From positions 992,001 to 1,056,000 of the forward strand of contig NZ_OESS01000001.1 of the NCBI RefSeq assembly GCF_900240285.1: 64,000 nucleotides of DNA, given 5' to 3'. The notes under the pieces were generated by a model. It did no database searches, had not been told where the DNA came from, and saw only the letters and a program-made list of their open reading frames with translations. Shown here in pieces: positions 1 to 8,581 of the stretch. Origin of the DNA: Halobacillus sp. Marseille-P3879 (GTDB lineage: Bacteria > Bacillota > Bacilli > Bacillales > Halobacillaceae). Positions within the stretch are counted from its first letter, which is position 1. The number at the start of each line of letters is the position of its first letter. A program made the position numbers and the translations under genes.

Positions 1-20
1 AATGAGAATCGTTATCAGTT
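1..20. promoter_or_regulatory. Candidate Fur box at the window edge
   Basis: The sequence TGAGAATCGTTATCA is an imperfect inverted repeat close to the Fur consensus GATAATGATTATCATTATC. It lies about 75 bases before the second, better Fur box. It may serve the siderophore operon or a divergent gene lying to the left of the window, which cannot be seen. Confidence 0.5.
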
Positions 21-73
21 AGTCTTTAAAAGAATATTCCTCAGTCTGAGGTTTATTTTTTTTATTATTTTTA

Positions 74-96
74 AGTGAAAATGATTATCATTACCA
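74..96. promoter_or_regulatory. Fur box upstream of the siderophore-uptake operon
   Basis: The core AATGATTATCATTA matches the classic Fur operator almost exactly and ends about 15 bases before the nitroreductase start codon. Fur with bound iron represses such operons in Bacillaceae. The site makes iron limitation the expected inducing signal for the genes from 112 to 3802. Confidence 0.85.
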
Positions 97-111
97 TATA
101 GGAGTGAGGAA

Positions 112-693
112 ATGCTTAAGATCGAAAAGAGTAAGGTAGTCGAAACGATACGGAATCGTCGGTCCATAAAGAAATTCAAAAGCACCCCCATTGATCCGGA
201 TATGATCATTGACTTGTTAAATGATGCGGTGTGGGCTCCGAATCATGGGGTGAGAGAACCCTGGCGTTTCATGCTGTTTATGGATGAAGGAAAAGAAACT
301 ATCGTTGAAGCCCTGCAAAATGAGGATCAGCGCGGGAAACTATCAACGAAAAATCTTGAAAAACTGATCGAACGATACCGTCATATCCCTGCTCACTTAG
401 TGGTCGTGATGGAGGAGAGTGATAAGAAAAAAGTGTGGGAGGAGGATTTTGCAGCTACAAGTGCATTAATTCAAAACCTTCAACTGCTTGGCTGGGAGAA
501 AGGGCTCGGAATGATATGGAAGACCAATCAGTACATAAATTCCAGCTCGTTTTGTGAAGATATTGGGATTAAAGAAAATGAGAAGATTGTCGGGATTATT
601 CATATGGGTTATCCAGAAGAGGTACCAAAAGCCCAGAATCGAACGAAAGCTGAAGAAAAAATAACAGTAATCGATAAAAAGGAGAGGTTATAA
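112..693 (+). CDS. yfhC: Nitroreductase family protein, YfhC-like
   Basis: A 193-residue flavin-dependent oxidoreductase of the nitroreductase superfamily. The N-terminus carries the typical RNRRSIKKF segment (residues 16-24, FMN phosphate contacts), followed by the APNHG..EPWRF motif near residue 43. The gene starts at an ATG behind GGAGTGAGG, directly after a Fur box, and is followed after one base by a siderophore-binding lipoprotein gene. In B. subtilis the nitroreductase yfhC lies beside the siderophore genes yfiY-yfiZ-yfhA, so this is the same neighbourhood. A role in reducing ferric siderophores after import is an inference from context; the substrate is unknown. Confidence 0.85.
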   Translation: MLKIEKSKVVETIRNRRSIKKFKSTPIDPDMIIDLLNDAVWAPNHGVREPWRFMLFMDEGKETIVEALQNEDQRGKLSTKNLEKLIERYRHIPAHLVVVMEESDKKKVWEEDFAATSALIQNLQLLGWEKGLGMIWKTNQYINSSSFCEDIGIKENEKIVGIIHMGYPEEVPKAQNRTKAEEKITVIDKKERL

Positions 694-694
694 A

Positions 695-1669
695 ATGAAA
701 AATAAATGGGGAATAGGGAGTCTGCTCGTATTATCGTTAGTATTATCGGCGTGTGGGAGCCAGTCAGACGACACGTCGGGGGATTCAGAAGACCAGTCGA
801 GTGATTCAGAAACTCGTGAAGTGGAGCACGCAATGGGGACTGCCGAAATTGAAGGGGAACCAGAACGCGTTGTATCGCTCTTCCAGGGAGCCAATGATGC
901 GGCTGTGGCTCTAGATGTGGAGCCCGTTGCCATTGTTGAGTCCTGGGTGGAGAAGCCAGTCTATAAATACTTGCGGGATGATCTCGAAGGCGTAGAACAA
1001 GTAGGGGAAGAAACACAGCCTAACCTGGAAGAAGTAGCTAAACAGCAGCCTGATGTTATTTTTGCTAATAAAGACCGGCACGAGGATATTTATGATGAAC
1101 TTTCAGAAATTGCTCCTACGGTCATGGTTGATGAGATATATGGCTGGAAAGATACCGTGGATTTGATGGGTCAGGCCCTGGATAAAGAAGAAGACTCGGA
1201 TGAGCTGCTTGACGAATGGGATGAAAGAGTGGAAGATTTCAAATCGCAGATGGAAGAAGAAGGTCATTTCCCTGTTGAAGCCGCGATCACGAACTTCCGT
1301 GCTGATCATGCGAGAATTTTTTACACTGGCTTCGGTGGCGGAATTTTAAATGAGTTAGGCTTTGATCGCCCCGATAATCATCAAGAAGATACATGGGGAG
1401 TGAAATTAACGTCCAAGGAAAGTATTCCAGAAATGAATGCAGACGTCATCTTTAACTTTAATTCCGGAACGGAGAAAGACGAAATTCAGCAGACCTACGA
1501 AGAATGGACAAGTCATCCTCTCTGGCAGGAACTTGACGCTGTTCAAAACGACAATGTGCATAATGTTGATGAAGTAACATGGAACAGCGCAGGAGGTTAT
1601 ATTGCTGCTAACCATATGCTTGATGATTTGTATGAGATTTATGATTTAGAAGATCAAAATAACGACTAG
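695..1669 (+). CDS. yfiY: Iron-siderophore ABC transporter substrate-binding lipoprotein
   Basis: A 324-residue periplasmic-binding-protein type 2 (FhuD/BtuF fold) lipoprotein. The signal sequence ends in the lipobox LSAC with the lipidated cysteine at residue 20, and an acidic Ser/Asp-rich linker follows. The start lies one base after the nitroreductase stop, with AAGGAGAGG inside the end of that gene. It should capture ferric hydroxamate-type siderophore outside the membrane and hand it to the two FecCD permeases downstream. The yfiY label rests on gene order; the exact siderophore cannot be read from sequence. Confidence 0.88.
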   Translation: MKNKWGIGSLLVLSLVLSACGSQSDDTSGDSEDQSSDSETREVEHAMGTAEIEGEPERVVSLFQGANDAAVALDVEPVAIVESWVEKPVYKYLRDDLEGVEQVGEETQPNLEEVAKQQPDVIFANKDRHEDIYDELSEIAPTVMVDEIYGWKDTVDLMGQALDKEEDSDELLDEWDERVEDFKSQMEEEGHFPVEAAITNFRADHARIFYTGFGGGILNELGFDRPDNHQEDTWGVKLTSKESIPEMNADVIFNFNSGTEKDEIQQTYEEWTSHPLWQELDAVQNDNVHNVDEVTWNSAGGYIAANHMLDDLYEIYDLEDQNND

Positions 1670-1719
1670 AGAAGAGAGGATCCTCTCTTCTTCTGTCTGT
1701 CAAAGGATAAGGGCTCATT

Positions 1720-2733
1720 ATGTCTTACTTATTAAAAACAATGCGATCAAAAATCATAGGGACTGTCGCCGCCGTAATTATATTTCTTGCTGCTTTTCTC
1801 TCAAGCTTATATTTTGGTCAGACTGCTATTGTGGTTGAAGATATTGTTCAAGCATTTACTCGTTTTAATTCTTCTTCTATTAACCAGGTTGTCGTTTTGG
1901 ATGAGCGGCTGCCTCGAGCAGTGTTGGGTACTGTCATCGGCGCAAGTCTAGCTGTAGCAGGCGCTTTGATGCAGGCATTAACCGGGAATCCTCTAGCTTC
2001 TCCGAGTATTTTTGGAATAAATGCAGGGGCCTTGTTTTTCGTAGTAGTAGCGATTACTTTGTTTTCATTTTCTTCGCTTGTACAGATTATGTGGCTGGCG
2101 CTGTTGGGGGCGGCGGTCGCGGGATTATTAGTGTTTTTGCTTGGTTCGCTTGGCAGAGATGGGATGACTCCGATCAAAGTGGTTTTAGCAGGATCAGCCA
2201 TCAGTGCTTTGTTTTTATCCATGACGCAGGCGATGCTGGTACTGGATGAGAATGGTCTCCAGCAAGTCCTGTTCTGGCTCTCCGGTTCGATAAGCGGCAG
2301 GTCTCTTAATATGCTTTACCCTATCTTACCTTTCATTATTATCGCCGCTGTTGGGGCTATGTTTATGGGGAAGGCGTTAAATGTGTTTACGACTGGAGAG
2401 GACGTTGCAAAAAACCTTGGACAGAAAACAACGCTTTTAAAAATTAGTATAGGTATTATTGTCATCATTCTTGCAGGGAGTTCTGTGTCGATAGCTGGTG
2501 CTATTGGGTTTATTGGTTTAGTCGTTCCGCATATCACGAGAGGAGTCTTTGGACCGGATTATCGATGGGTGATTCCACTCTCTGCAGTTCTGGGAGCCTC
2601 TCTACTCGTGAGCGCGGATGTAATAGCAAGACTGCTTATTATGCCCCAGGAAATACCTGTAGGAATTATGACGGCACTAATTGGAACGCCGTTTTTTATT
2701 TACATCGCGCGGTATGGTTTAACGAAAAGGTAA
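1720..2733 (+). CDS. yfiZ: FecCD-family iron-siderophore permease, first subunit
   Basis: A 337-residue integral membrane protein of the FecCD/BtuC permease family with about nine or ten hydrophobic helices. The conserved segments GALMQALTGNPLASP (about residue 80) and GFIGLVVPHI..R (about residue 265) are present. It pairs with the next gene to form a heterodimeric channel for ferric siderophore. No ATPase gene accompanies the two permeases. In B. subtilis the equivalent YfiZ-YfhA pair borrows the ATPase YusV, so a shared ATPase elsewhere is expected. Confidence 0.88.
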   Translation: MSYLLKTMRSKIIGTVAAVIIFLAAFLSSLYFGQTAIVVEDIVQAFTRFNSSSINQVVVLDERLPRAVLGTVIGASLAVAGALMQALTGNPLASPSIFGINAGALFFVVVAITLFSFSSLVQIMWLALLGAAVAGLLVFLLGSLGRDGMTPIKVVLAGSAISALFLSMTQAMLVLDENGLQQVLFWLSGSISGRSLNMLYPILPFIIIAAVGAMFMGKALNVFTTGEDVAKNLGQKTTLLKISIGIIVIILAGSSVSIAGAIGFIGLVVPHITRGVFGPDYRWVIPLSAVLGASLLVSADVIARLLIMPQEIPVGIMTALIGTPFFIYIARYGLTKR

Positions 2734-2758
2734 GGGGACCTGTGAAGGGAGGCTTAAC

Positions 2759-3802
2759 ATGACCAGACAAATGAACATTCGCAGTAAGAAAAACACGATA
2801 TCTTTTCAAATTGATGTCAAACCTCTGCTGGTGACCCTATTATTATTGGCCCTTACCGCTGCCGCTCTTTTTGTTGGTCCTGGCCTGGGAGATCCTTTAT
2901 TTAGCCCGGTAGAAATTGGTCAATCTCTGTTTGGCATCGGAAACGTGGGAAATGAGTTTATTATTAATACACTGCGTTTCCCTCGTGCGGCGGTGTCTCT
3001 GCTCGCTGGTTTATGCTTAGGGATAGCTGGAGCTATTCTTCAAGGTATCGTACGTAATCCTTTAGCATCTCCTGATATTATTGGGATTACTGGCGGAGCA
3101 GCAGTAGCGGCTGTGAGTTATATCACTTTCTTTCAGGATAGTTTAGGCATTCAGTGGCTGCCCTTTGCAGCGATTGGCGGTGCTTTAATTGCATCACTGC
3201 TCATCTTTTTAATTTCATGGAATGAAGGCGTCACGCCGATTCGACTGGTTCTTATCGGGATCGGCGTTTCGGCAGCGATGAATGCCTGTACGATGCTCAT
3301 CCTAACGTTGAGCCCTGATTACTCTGCAAGCCAGGCGTATATCTGGCTCACTGGGAGTATTTACGGAGCCTCATGGGAAAGCTTGCGTTTACTACTCCCC
3401 TGGACAGTACTAATTGTTCCATTAATCATTGTGTATTCCTCTGTCCTTAATGTACAGGAACTGGGAGACGACACTTCTGCGGGCCTCGGGCTAAGTGTGC
3501 AAAAACATCGTGCAGTATTATTGTTGTTTAGTGTCATACTTGCCGGAGCAGCTGTTTCTGTTGTAGGCACTATAGGCTTCGTAGGATTGGTTGCCCCTCA
3601 CATTGCAAGATTACTAGTCGGGCGTTCCTTTCCGTACTTACTTCCTTCTGCCGGCTTTGTTGGTGCGCTCATTGTTTTTACAGCTGATTTAGTCGCACGA
3701 ACGGCTTTTTATCCAAGTGATATACCTGCAGGGATCTTTACGGCTGGTATAGGAGCTCCTTTCTTTATCTATTTGCTGATTCAGCACCGCAATAAAATGT
3801 AA
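2759..3802 (+). CDS. yfhA: FecCD-family iron-siderophore permease, second subunit
   Basis: A 347-residue FecCD-family membrane protein, the partner of the preceding permease. It has the family motifs GAILQGIVRNPLASPDIIG (about residue 95) and GFVGLVAPHIARLLVG (about residue 275). The start is an ATG behind GGGAGG, 25 bases after the upstream stop. It ends the operon, and no ATP-binding cassette gene follows. The family assignment is secure; the yfhA label comes from gene order. Confidence 0.88.
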   Translation: MTRQMNIRSKKNTISFQIDVKPLLVTLLLLALTAAALFVGPGLGDPLFSPVEIGQSLFGIGNVGNEFIINTLRFPRAAVSLLAGLCLGIAGAILQGIVRNPLASPDIIGITGGAAVAAVSYITFFQDSLGIQWLPFAAIGGALIASLLIFLISWNEGVTPIRLVLIGIGVSAAMNACTMLILTLSPDYSASQAYIWLTGSIYGASWESLRLLLPWTVLIVPLIIVYSSVLNVQELGDDTSAGLGLSVQKHRAVLLLFSVILAGAAVSVVGTIGFVGLVAPHIARLLVGRSFPYLLPSAGFVGALIVFTADLVARTAFYPSDIPAGIFTAGIGAPFFIYLLIQHRNKM

Positions 3803-3900
3803 TAAGCAATCTTTAATGAGATCCCCTTGCTGACACGACAACTTTAATAAAAAACCATTTACAAAATGAATGGTAAATTGGATAATATAAACCAATATTA

Positions 3901-4190
3901 AACTGCGATGAAGAGAAGAGTAAGTAAACGGAAATTCTTTTCAGAGAGCTCCGCCAGGTGAAAAGGAGTAAGAATTTGTTTACTGAACCAAGCCTCAGAG
4001 CATCACATTGGAACCTTTTTTAGGGGATGGTGTGACGGGAGCTCCCGTTATAGAGATAGGGTATAAACAATATTGTTTGTCGTACCTGACAAGATTAATA
4101 TGGTGACATATTAATAAACTGGGGTGGCACCGCGTTGAAATAGAATCTCGCCCCCAAGACAGATGTCTTGGGGGTGGGATTTTTTTATTA
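3901..4190 (+). promoter_or_regulatory. T-box riboswitch, probable tRNA-Gln specificity
   Basis: The T-box core GGGGTGGCACCGCG lies at 4121-4134 and a rho-independent terminator at 4151-4186 (ten-pair stem CCCCCAAGAC/GTCTTGGGGG plus a T run). Stem I begins GATGAAGAG at 3907 and closes with CATC at 4001. AGTAAAC (3923-3929) pairs with GTTTACT (3978-3984), leaving the specifier loop GAACCAAG (3985-3992) opposite the AGTA loop-E strand (3919-3922). By alignment with the glyQS specifier loop the codon is CAA (3989-3991), followed by a purine. The T-box bulge is UGGC, which pairs with a G discriminator base. That fits tRNA-Gln and argues against Pro (CCA). The class is certain; the amino acid is an inference. 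Confidence 0.9.
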
Positions 4191-4232
4191 TTTAATTCAA
4201 TAAATTCTATTTAGAATGAAGGAGGATTTTAA

Positions 4233-5489
4233 ATGGAAGTAAGAAAAGTATTTCACACGTGGAAAAACCCCTTTCTGTTAATAGTAGGTATCGGTGTATC
4301 AAATATAGGAGATTGGATATATTTAATTGCTTTAAACCTAATTGTTTTAGAGAGGACGGGGTCCCCGCTGGCCGTGGCCGCCCTTTATATTTTAAAACCG
4401 TTATCCACTTTGTTTACCAATTTCTGGTCAGGAACGCTCATAGACCGGCTGAATCAGCGAAATCTGATGGTAGGGATGGATGTGGTTAGGGCGATTCTAA
4501 TCTTTTTTCTTCCTTCTGTCCCATACATCTGGCTTATATATTTAATCGTCTTCTTTATTAACATGGGAAGTTCTGTATTTGAGCCTGCTTCAATTACTTA
4601 TATTACGAAATTAGTTACTCCTGAAAAGAGAAAGAGATTTAACGCATTAAGAAGTTTAATTGATTCAGGAGGGTTTCTAATCGGTCCTGCTGCAGCTGGG
4701 TTTCTCTTTATGATAGGAACACCTTATATGGCGATTTATGTTAATGCTGTTACCTTTATAGGATCTGGATTGATTACATTGTTATTACCTCCGTTAAAGA
4801 CCTCAGCATTTGAGCAGAAGCGCCTTCCATCCCTTTCATGGAGGCTTCTAAAGAAAGACTGGAGCGCTGTGATTCTGTTTACTCGAAACCATTCCCCTAT
4901 CATGTTGGTTTATTTTTTATTTAGTTTCATGATGGTGATGGCTGCATCTTTAGATTCACTAGAAGCGGCTTTCTCGAAAGAGGTTTTGCTGTTGTCGGAT
5001 ACGGAGTACGGTTTTTTGGTGAGCATTGCAGGCGTGGGTATTGCGGTTGGTTCAGTAGTGAACACTATATTTGCTCAAAAATTAGCCACCACCTGGTTAA
5101 TTGGGTTGAGTCCTCTCTTTGTTTCAGCAGGGTACATCATTTATGCTTTTTCTTTTCATTTTAATACAGCTGCATTAGGATTCGGCGTGCTTTCATTTTC
5201 TCTTGCGTTTGCAAATGCAGGCTTTTACACTTTTTATCAAGATAATATACCTGTAGATATAATGGGCAGAGTGGGGAGTATATATGGATGGATTGAAGCG
5301 GTTTTAATTATTGCAGCAACTATCTCTATTGGTTTGTCAGCCCAGTTATTTTCCATAAAGTCAGCTGTTATAGCCGGGTCGTTTTTTATGCTGTCTGTAA
5401 CTGCTGCGTTATGCTTCATGAGTTTTTTTACAACCCATAAGATTTATAAGAGAGGAGACGAGGAAAAAAGCAAAATAGCAAGAGTTTAA
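4233..5489 (+). CDS. MFS transporter controlled by a T-box leader
   Basis: A 418-residue major facilitator protein with twelve predicted membrane helices and an MFS signature (GTLIDRLNQR) in the first cytoplasmic loop near residue 70. It resembles the EntS/MefA-like exporter branch by its general layout. The ATG at 4233 follows GAAGGAGG at good spacing. The gene stands alone behind a T-box, so it should be made when one tRNA is uncharged. That suggests transport of an amino acid or peptide, or a role in amino acid starvation. The substrate cannot be named. A bidirectional terminator follows. Confidence 0.85.
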   Translation: MEVRKVFHTWKNPFLLIVGIGVSNIGDWIYLIALNLIVLERTGSPLAVAALYILKPLSTLFTNFWSGTLIDRLNQRNLMVGMDVVRAILIFFLPSVPYIWLIYLIVFFINMGSSVFEPASITYITKLVTPEKRKRFNALRSLIDSGGFLIGPAAAGFLFMIGTPYMAIYVNAVTFIGSGLITLLLPPLKTSAFEQKRLPSLSWRLLKKDWSAVILFTRNHSPIMLVYFLFSFMMVMAASLDSLEAAFSKEVLLLSDTEYGFLVSIAGVGIAVGSVVNTIFAQKLATTWLIGLSPLFVSAGYIIYAFSFHFNTAALGFGVLSFSLAFANAGFYTFYQDNIPVDIMGRVGSIYGWIEAVLIIAATISIGLSAQLFSIKSAVIAGSFFMLSVTAALCFMSFFTTHKIYKRGDEEKSKIARV

Positions 5490-5508
5490 AATCAAGCCTT
5501 CAACCTAA

Positions 5509-5550
5509 AAAGACTCTCCATTCGTGGCAGTGGAGAGTCTTTATTCTTAC
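5509..5550. terminator. Bidirectional terminator between convergent genes
   Basis: AAAGACTCTCCA (5509-5520) and TGGAGAGTCTTT (5531-5542) form a perfect twelve-pair stem, with T-rich sequence on both sides. It can end the MFS transcript on the plus strand and the poly-gamma-glutamate hydrolase transcript on the minus strand. Confidence 0.8.
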
Positions 5551-6272
5551 TCAAATTCTTTCATTGCTGCTTGAATAGCTTTCACGTATTTTTTGAAGTC
5601 TTCTGTTTCATTCGAGGAGTCATTGCGGGACGCGTAGCTGATGTCACCGTTTTTATAGAATGCTTTTCTTTGCGCTCTTGTAATTTCAAGCTGAACGCCT
5701 CGTTCTGTTTTTGTTTTGTTGACGAAGTTATCGGGATGATCGCCGTCGATGTCTTCAGGGGCTTGTGAAACGGCGAACCCATTCTCATCTAAATGCCGCC
5801 AGACGATTTCCTTCAGTTCTTTGTCCAGTCCACCGATCATGGTCTTCGGCTCATCTCCGGAAGCACCGTGGAACGCAATGTGATGCTTGGCATCTGCGAC
5901 CATCTCCAACGCTTGCGGCTCATCAAAACGAGTGGATGTGATATGTAAATTGCTGAAATTATTCGACGATAATCTTCCGTTAAAGGTGTAAAAGGGGTAA
6001 GAGGAGCCTGCAACCGCCTTAGTCAGGGAAGAGGTCGTTTCTTCAATCCCGCCTCCATGGATCGCGCTTACGAGCCAGCGACCGTCACCCTCCGTACTTT
6101 TGATAATATCCCAATCCTGCCCTTCCTCATATTCTTCGGTCAGTTCATCAAACGAGCAAAATCGGTCGCCTGAGCAATCGTCTTTAGTTGAGTTTGTCTC
6201 TTCGTCATTCTTGTTATTTTGGACCAACAGGATCCCTGCCAGAACAACAACCACTGTAAGTGCAAGTTTCAT
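5547..6272 (-). CDS. Poly-gamma-glutamate hydrolase family protein, secreted or membrane-anchored
   Basis: A 241-residue protein of the PghP/YjqB family (phage-type zinc-dependent gamma-PGA hydrolases). A hydrophobic N-terminal segment (residues 1-17) suggests secretion or anchoring, followed by a polar linker with two cysteines. Family metal-ligand motifs are visible: IHGGGIE (His72, Glu77), IAFHGAS (about residue 135) and a C-terminal QLEIT. Such enzymes cut poly-gamma-glutamate capsule; here it may act on self-made or neighbouring polymer. No capsule synthesis genes are in the window. The ATG follows GAGAGGTGT on the minus strand. Confidence 0.8.
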   Translation of the reverse strand: MKLALTVVVVLAGILLVQNNKNDEETNSTKDDCSGDRFCSFDELTEEYEEGQDWDIIKSTEGDGRWLVSAIHGGGIEETTSSLTKAVAGSSYPFYTFNGRLSSNNFSNLHITSTRFDEPQALEMVADAKHHIAFHGASGDEPKTMIGGLDKELKEIVWRHLDENGFAVSQAPEDIDGDHPDNFVNKTKTERGVQLEITRAQRKAFYKNGDISYASRNDSSNETEDFKKYVKAIQAAMKEFE

Positions 6273-6494
6273 GTAAATGGTAACACCTCTCTTTTAAGAG
6301 TACCGTATCAGTATTTACTGCTTTTGGATACTAAAATGATCTGATTCTGGAAATTAAAGTTGAATCAGGAATTATAATTTATTTACTATAATAACGATGA
6401 TTGAAACGTTGATGAGAGGATTTTGCTTTAGCGAATTCCGCGATCTTATACTGCGTTTCTTAATAAAGAACTAAACAAAACAGTGTGTGGTAAT

Positions 6495-6612
6495 GTTTAC
6501 CTTTAAAATTAGCAGAAAGTATATTATAATGAACACGTCGTCTAAAAAATTATCCTGTTAAGTAGATGACCTATGCCTATTTCAGACCCCGTTCTCGAGC
6601 GGGGTCCTATTT
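6495..6612 (+). ncRNA. Possible small RNA or orphan transcript, weak evidence
   Basis: The gap 6273-6815 holds no convincing gene. Within it a TATAAT hexamer (6525-6530) is followed about 55 bases later by a GC-rich hairpin GACCCCG/CGGGGTC (6585-6591 and 6600-6606) and CTATTTAATT. This could be a short untranslated transcript, but no good -35 box and no strong T run are present. Confidence 0.2.
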
Positions 6613-6755
6613 AATTAACTATTAGTTCTTTACCCATCCACTTTATCAGGAGCTGAGTTTTTCCTGCGAATATCCTATATTAATATGTCTCTCAGCTTTA
6701 TAGTGGGTCCTTTTACGGATACAGGGACCTGATGCATGGCAGGAGGGATATAGAG

Positions 6756-6808
6756 AAAAGATCTGCCCCAAAGAGTCTAGAATTAGACTTTATGGGGCAG
6801 ATCTTTTT
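6756..6808. terminator. Terminator after the ZIP transporter gene
   Basis: AAAAGATCTGCCCCA (6756-6770) pairs with TGGGGCAGATCTTTT (6793-6807). The loop is 22 bases. On the minus strand the stem is followed by TTTTCTCT, so it ends the zinc transporter transcript; it is nearly symmetric and may work in both directions. Confidence 0.75.
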
Positions 6809-6815
6809 AATTCGT

Positions 6816-7628
6816 TTATCCCAGGGAAACATCTAAGGTCATCATAACAGCGAAACCTGCCATTAAACATAAGGAAGCTATTTGACCGTTGCCTTTCTCG
6901 TGGGAACCAGGAATGATCTCTTTGGCTACAACAAATATCATAGCTCCTGCGGCAAAACTTAAAGCATAGGGGAGAAGAGGTTCGATAAAGATCACAGCCA
7001 GTGCTCCTACTACTGCGGCCATCGGTTCTACTACCCCTGAGAGTTGTCCATAGAAGAAACTTTTTCCCTTAGACATTCCATCCCGACGTAAAGGCAGAGA
7101 AACAGCCGTACCTTCAGGAAAATTCTGAATACCGATACCGAGAGCTAATGCTATCGCACCTGTAAATGAAGCTGTAGAGAAATCAGCAGCTAAAGCACCG
7201 AAAGCCACACCAATCGCAAGACCTTCAGGTACATTGTGAAGGGTAATTGAAAAAACCAGAAGTGACGTGCGGTGTTTTGCCTTTTTATCCTTTATGTCAT
7301 ATAGAAATCTATCATTGGCTTCTAATAATGGCAATAAACGATCCACCATGAGTAAAAATAATCCGCCTAACAGGAAACCGAGTAAAGCAGGCAGCCATGA
7401 AGGGGTTCCATTTGATTCGGCCATTTCAATAGCAGGCGCCAGCAGCGACCAGAAACTAGCGGCAATCATCACTCCTCCAGAAAACGCCAGCATTCCATCC
7501 AACACTTTTTGGTTGTTTTTCTTACCTAAAAAGACGAGAGATGCTCCCAAAGCTGTCATACCCCAGGTAAAAAGTGTGGCGACAAAGGCTTGGACTACTG
7601 GATCAAACCCATTGAATACATCCAACAT
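6816..7628 (-). CDS. ZIP family metal transporter
   Basis: A 270-residue inner-membrane protein of the ZIP (ZupT/GufA) family, which moves zinc or other divalent metals into the cytoplasm. It has about eight hydrophobic helices. The two hallmark helices are clear: HNVPEGLAIGVAFG (about residue 131) and QNFPEGTAVSLPLRRDG (about residue 168), which carry the metal-binding His, Asn, Pro and Glu residues. It lies about 1.2 kb from a Zur-controlled zinc lipoprotein, but no Zur box is visible before this gene. Metal specificity cannot be decided from sequence. Confidence 0.87.
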   Translation of the reverse strand: MLDVFNGFDPVVQAFVATLFTWGMTALGASLVFLGKKNNQKVLDGMLAFSGGVMIAASFWSLLAPAIEMAESNGTPSWLPALLGFLLGGLFLLMVDRLLPLLEANDRFLYDIKDKKAKHRTSLLVFSITLHNVPEGLAIGVAFGALAADFSTASFTGAIALALGIGIQNFPEGTAVSLPLRRDGMSKGKSFFYGQLSGVVEPMAAVVGALAVIFIEPLLPYALSFAAGAMIFVVAKEIIPGSHEKGNGQIASLCLMAGFAVMMTLDVSLG

Positions 7629-7865
7629 AGAAAAAGAACTCCTTTTTACACTAGTAAAATATCTTTCCTTAATGCAAGATTATATTCCTGAGTTATGGAG
7701 GGTGTCAAATATTGGGGATGAACAGTAAATGAAAGGAGCAACAGCTGATTCTATAGAAGAAAGACTTAAGGAAGGAGACCTTAACCGTCTCTAAGGTTAT
7801 CAATTACTCTGCACTGGGGAATAGTAACACTCCAATCATGTTATGTGATTGAGAAATAATACACG

Positions 7866-7904
7866 AAAAGGGGCAAACTGAAAAGACCAGTTTGCCCCTT
7901 TTGA
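7866..7904. terminator. Strong orphan hairpin terminator
   Basis: AAAAGGGGCAAACTG (7866-7880) and CAGTTTGCCCCTTTT (7888-7902) form a perfect fifteen-pair stem with a seven-base loop. No plus-strand gene ends just before it. A 21-codon open frame from 7729 (MKGATADSIEERLKEGDLNR then Leu and stop) lacks a ribosome site. The rest of 7629-7989 shows nothing recognisable. Confidence 0.65.
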
Positions 7905-7989
7905 GTAACACGATCCCTTAGTAATTATTAGTCTATATTTTTTTGAAAAGGTTGGTAGAATTTGTATGTGTGTATTAGGGGGGAAATAA

Positions 7990-8523
7990 ATGATTGATTA
8001 CAGGATAAACAGAGTGGAAGGATTCTCGGATAAGATTGGCGAACTCGTGTCTATGCTGGTGCATACCAGGGAAGTGACTTTGGGGGAAGTCAAGAATTTA
8101 AGACAGGATGAACTGGATTATCTAATAGATGAAGGCTCGAATAGTATTGGCGCATTATTACTTCATATTGCATCCATTGAGTTTGTGCATCAAGTGATTT
8201 CATTTGAGGAACGGGACATTCATGAAAATGAATGTAAGAAGTGGAAAGAGGCCTTGGAACTTGGCCCCCAGGCTAGAAATATGATAAGAAATAACAGTCT
8301 TACCTACTATCTGGAAGAACTTGCTCAAGTCAGGCAACAGACTTTATCCAAACTAAAAGCCTGTAATGATGAATGGTTGTTTAAAGAGAAACACTGGGAG
8401 AACGGTATCCCTTATAACAATTACTATCTTTGGTTTCATGTACTTGAAGATGAGATAAATCATCGAGGACAAATCAGAGTAATTAAGCGGGTCCTTTCAA
8501 AAAATAAGAAGATCAGTGAGTAA
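7990..8523 (+). CDS. DinB/DUF664-like putative metal-dependent protein
   Basis: A 177-residue protein with the four-helix DinB-like fold. The three metal-ligand histidines typical of the DinB superfamily can be seen: LLLHIAS near residue 55 and two in HVLEDEINHRGQ near residue 150. Some relatives act as thiol S-transferases, but most have no known function. It is a single gene with its ATG behind GGGGGGAAATAA; the hairpin repeat described at 8582 may end its transcript. Confidence 0.75.
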   Translation: MIDYRINRVEGFSDKIGELVSMLVHTREVTLGEVKNLRQDELDYLIDEGSNSIGALLLHIASIEFVHQVISFEERDIHENECKKWKEALELGPQARNMIRNNSLTYYLEELAQVRQQTLSKLKACNDEWLFKEKHWENGIPYNNYYLWFHVLEDEINHRGQIRVIKRVLSKNKKISE

Positions 8524-8581
8524 ACTTATCTGTACTTTTAAAGAAATTGAATAATGAGACTAAGAGATTAGTAAAGTCTGC

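Noticed and set aside
609-1016. A 135-codon minus-strand frame over the siderophore lipoprotein gene
   Set aside because: It lies antisense to a well-supported gene, has no ribosome site and no recognisable family.
5547-6272. Linking the poly-gamma-glutamate hydrolase and the putative tRNA-Gln T-box transporter as one glutamate/glutamine system
   Set aside because: They are convergent and separated by a bidirectional terminator; adjacency alone does not support a joint system.
7267-7728. A 153-codon plus-strand frame opposite the ZIP transporter
   Set aside because: It is the antisense shadow of conserved ZIP helices; composition is Ser/Asn/Pro-rich as expected of a shadow.
7729-7794. A 21-codon frame before the strong hairpin at 7866
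   Set aside because: No ribosome site and no resemblance to a known peptide; the hairpin alone is not enough to call a gene.
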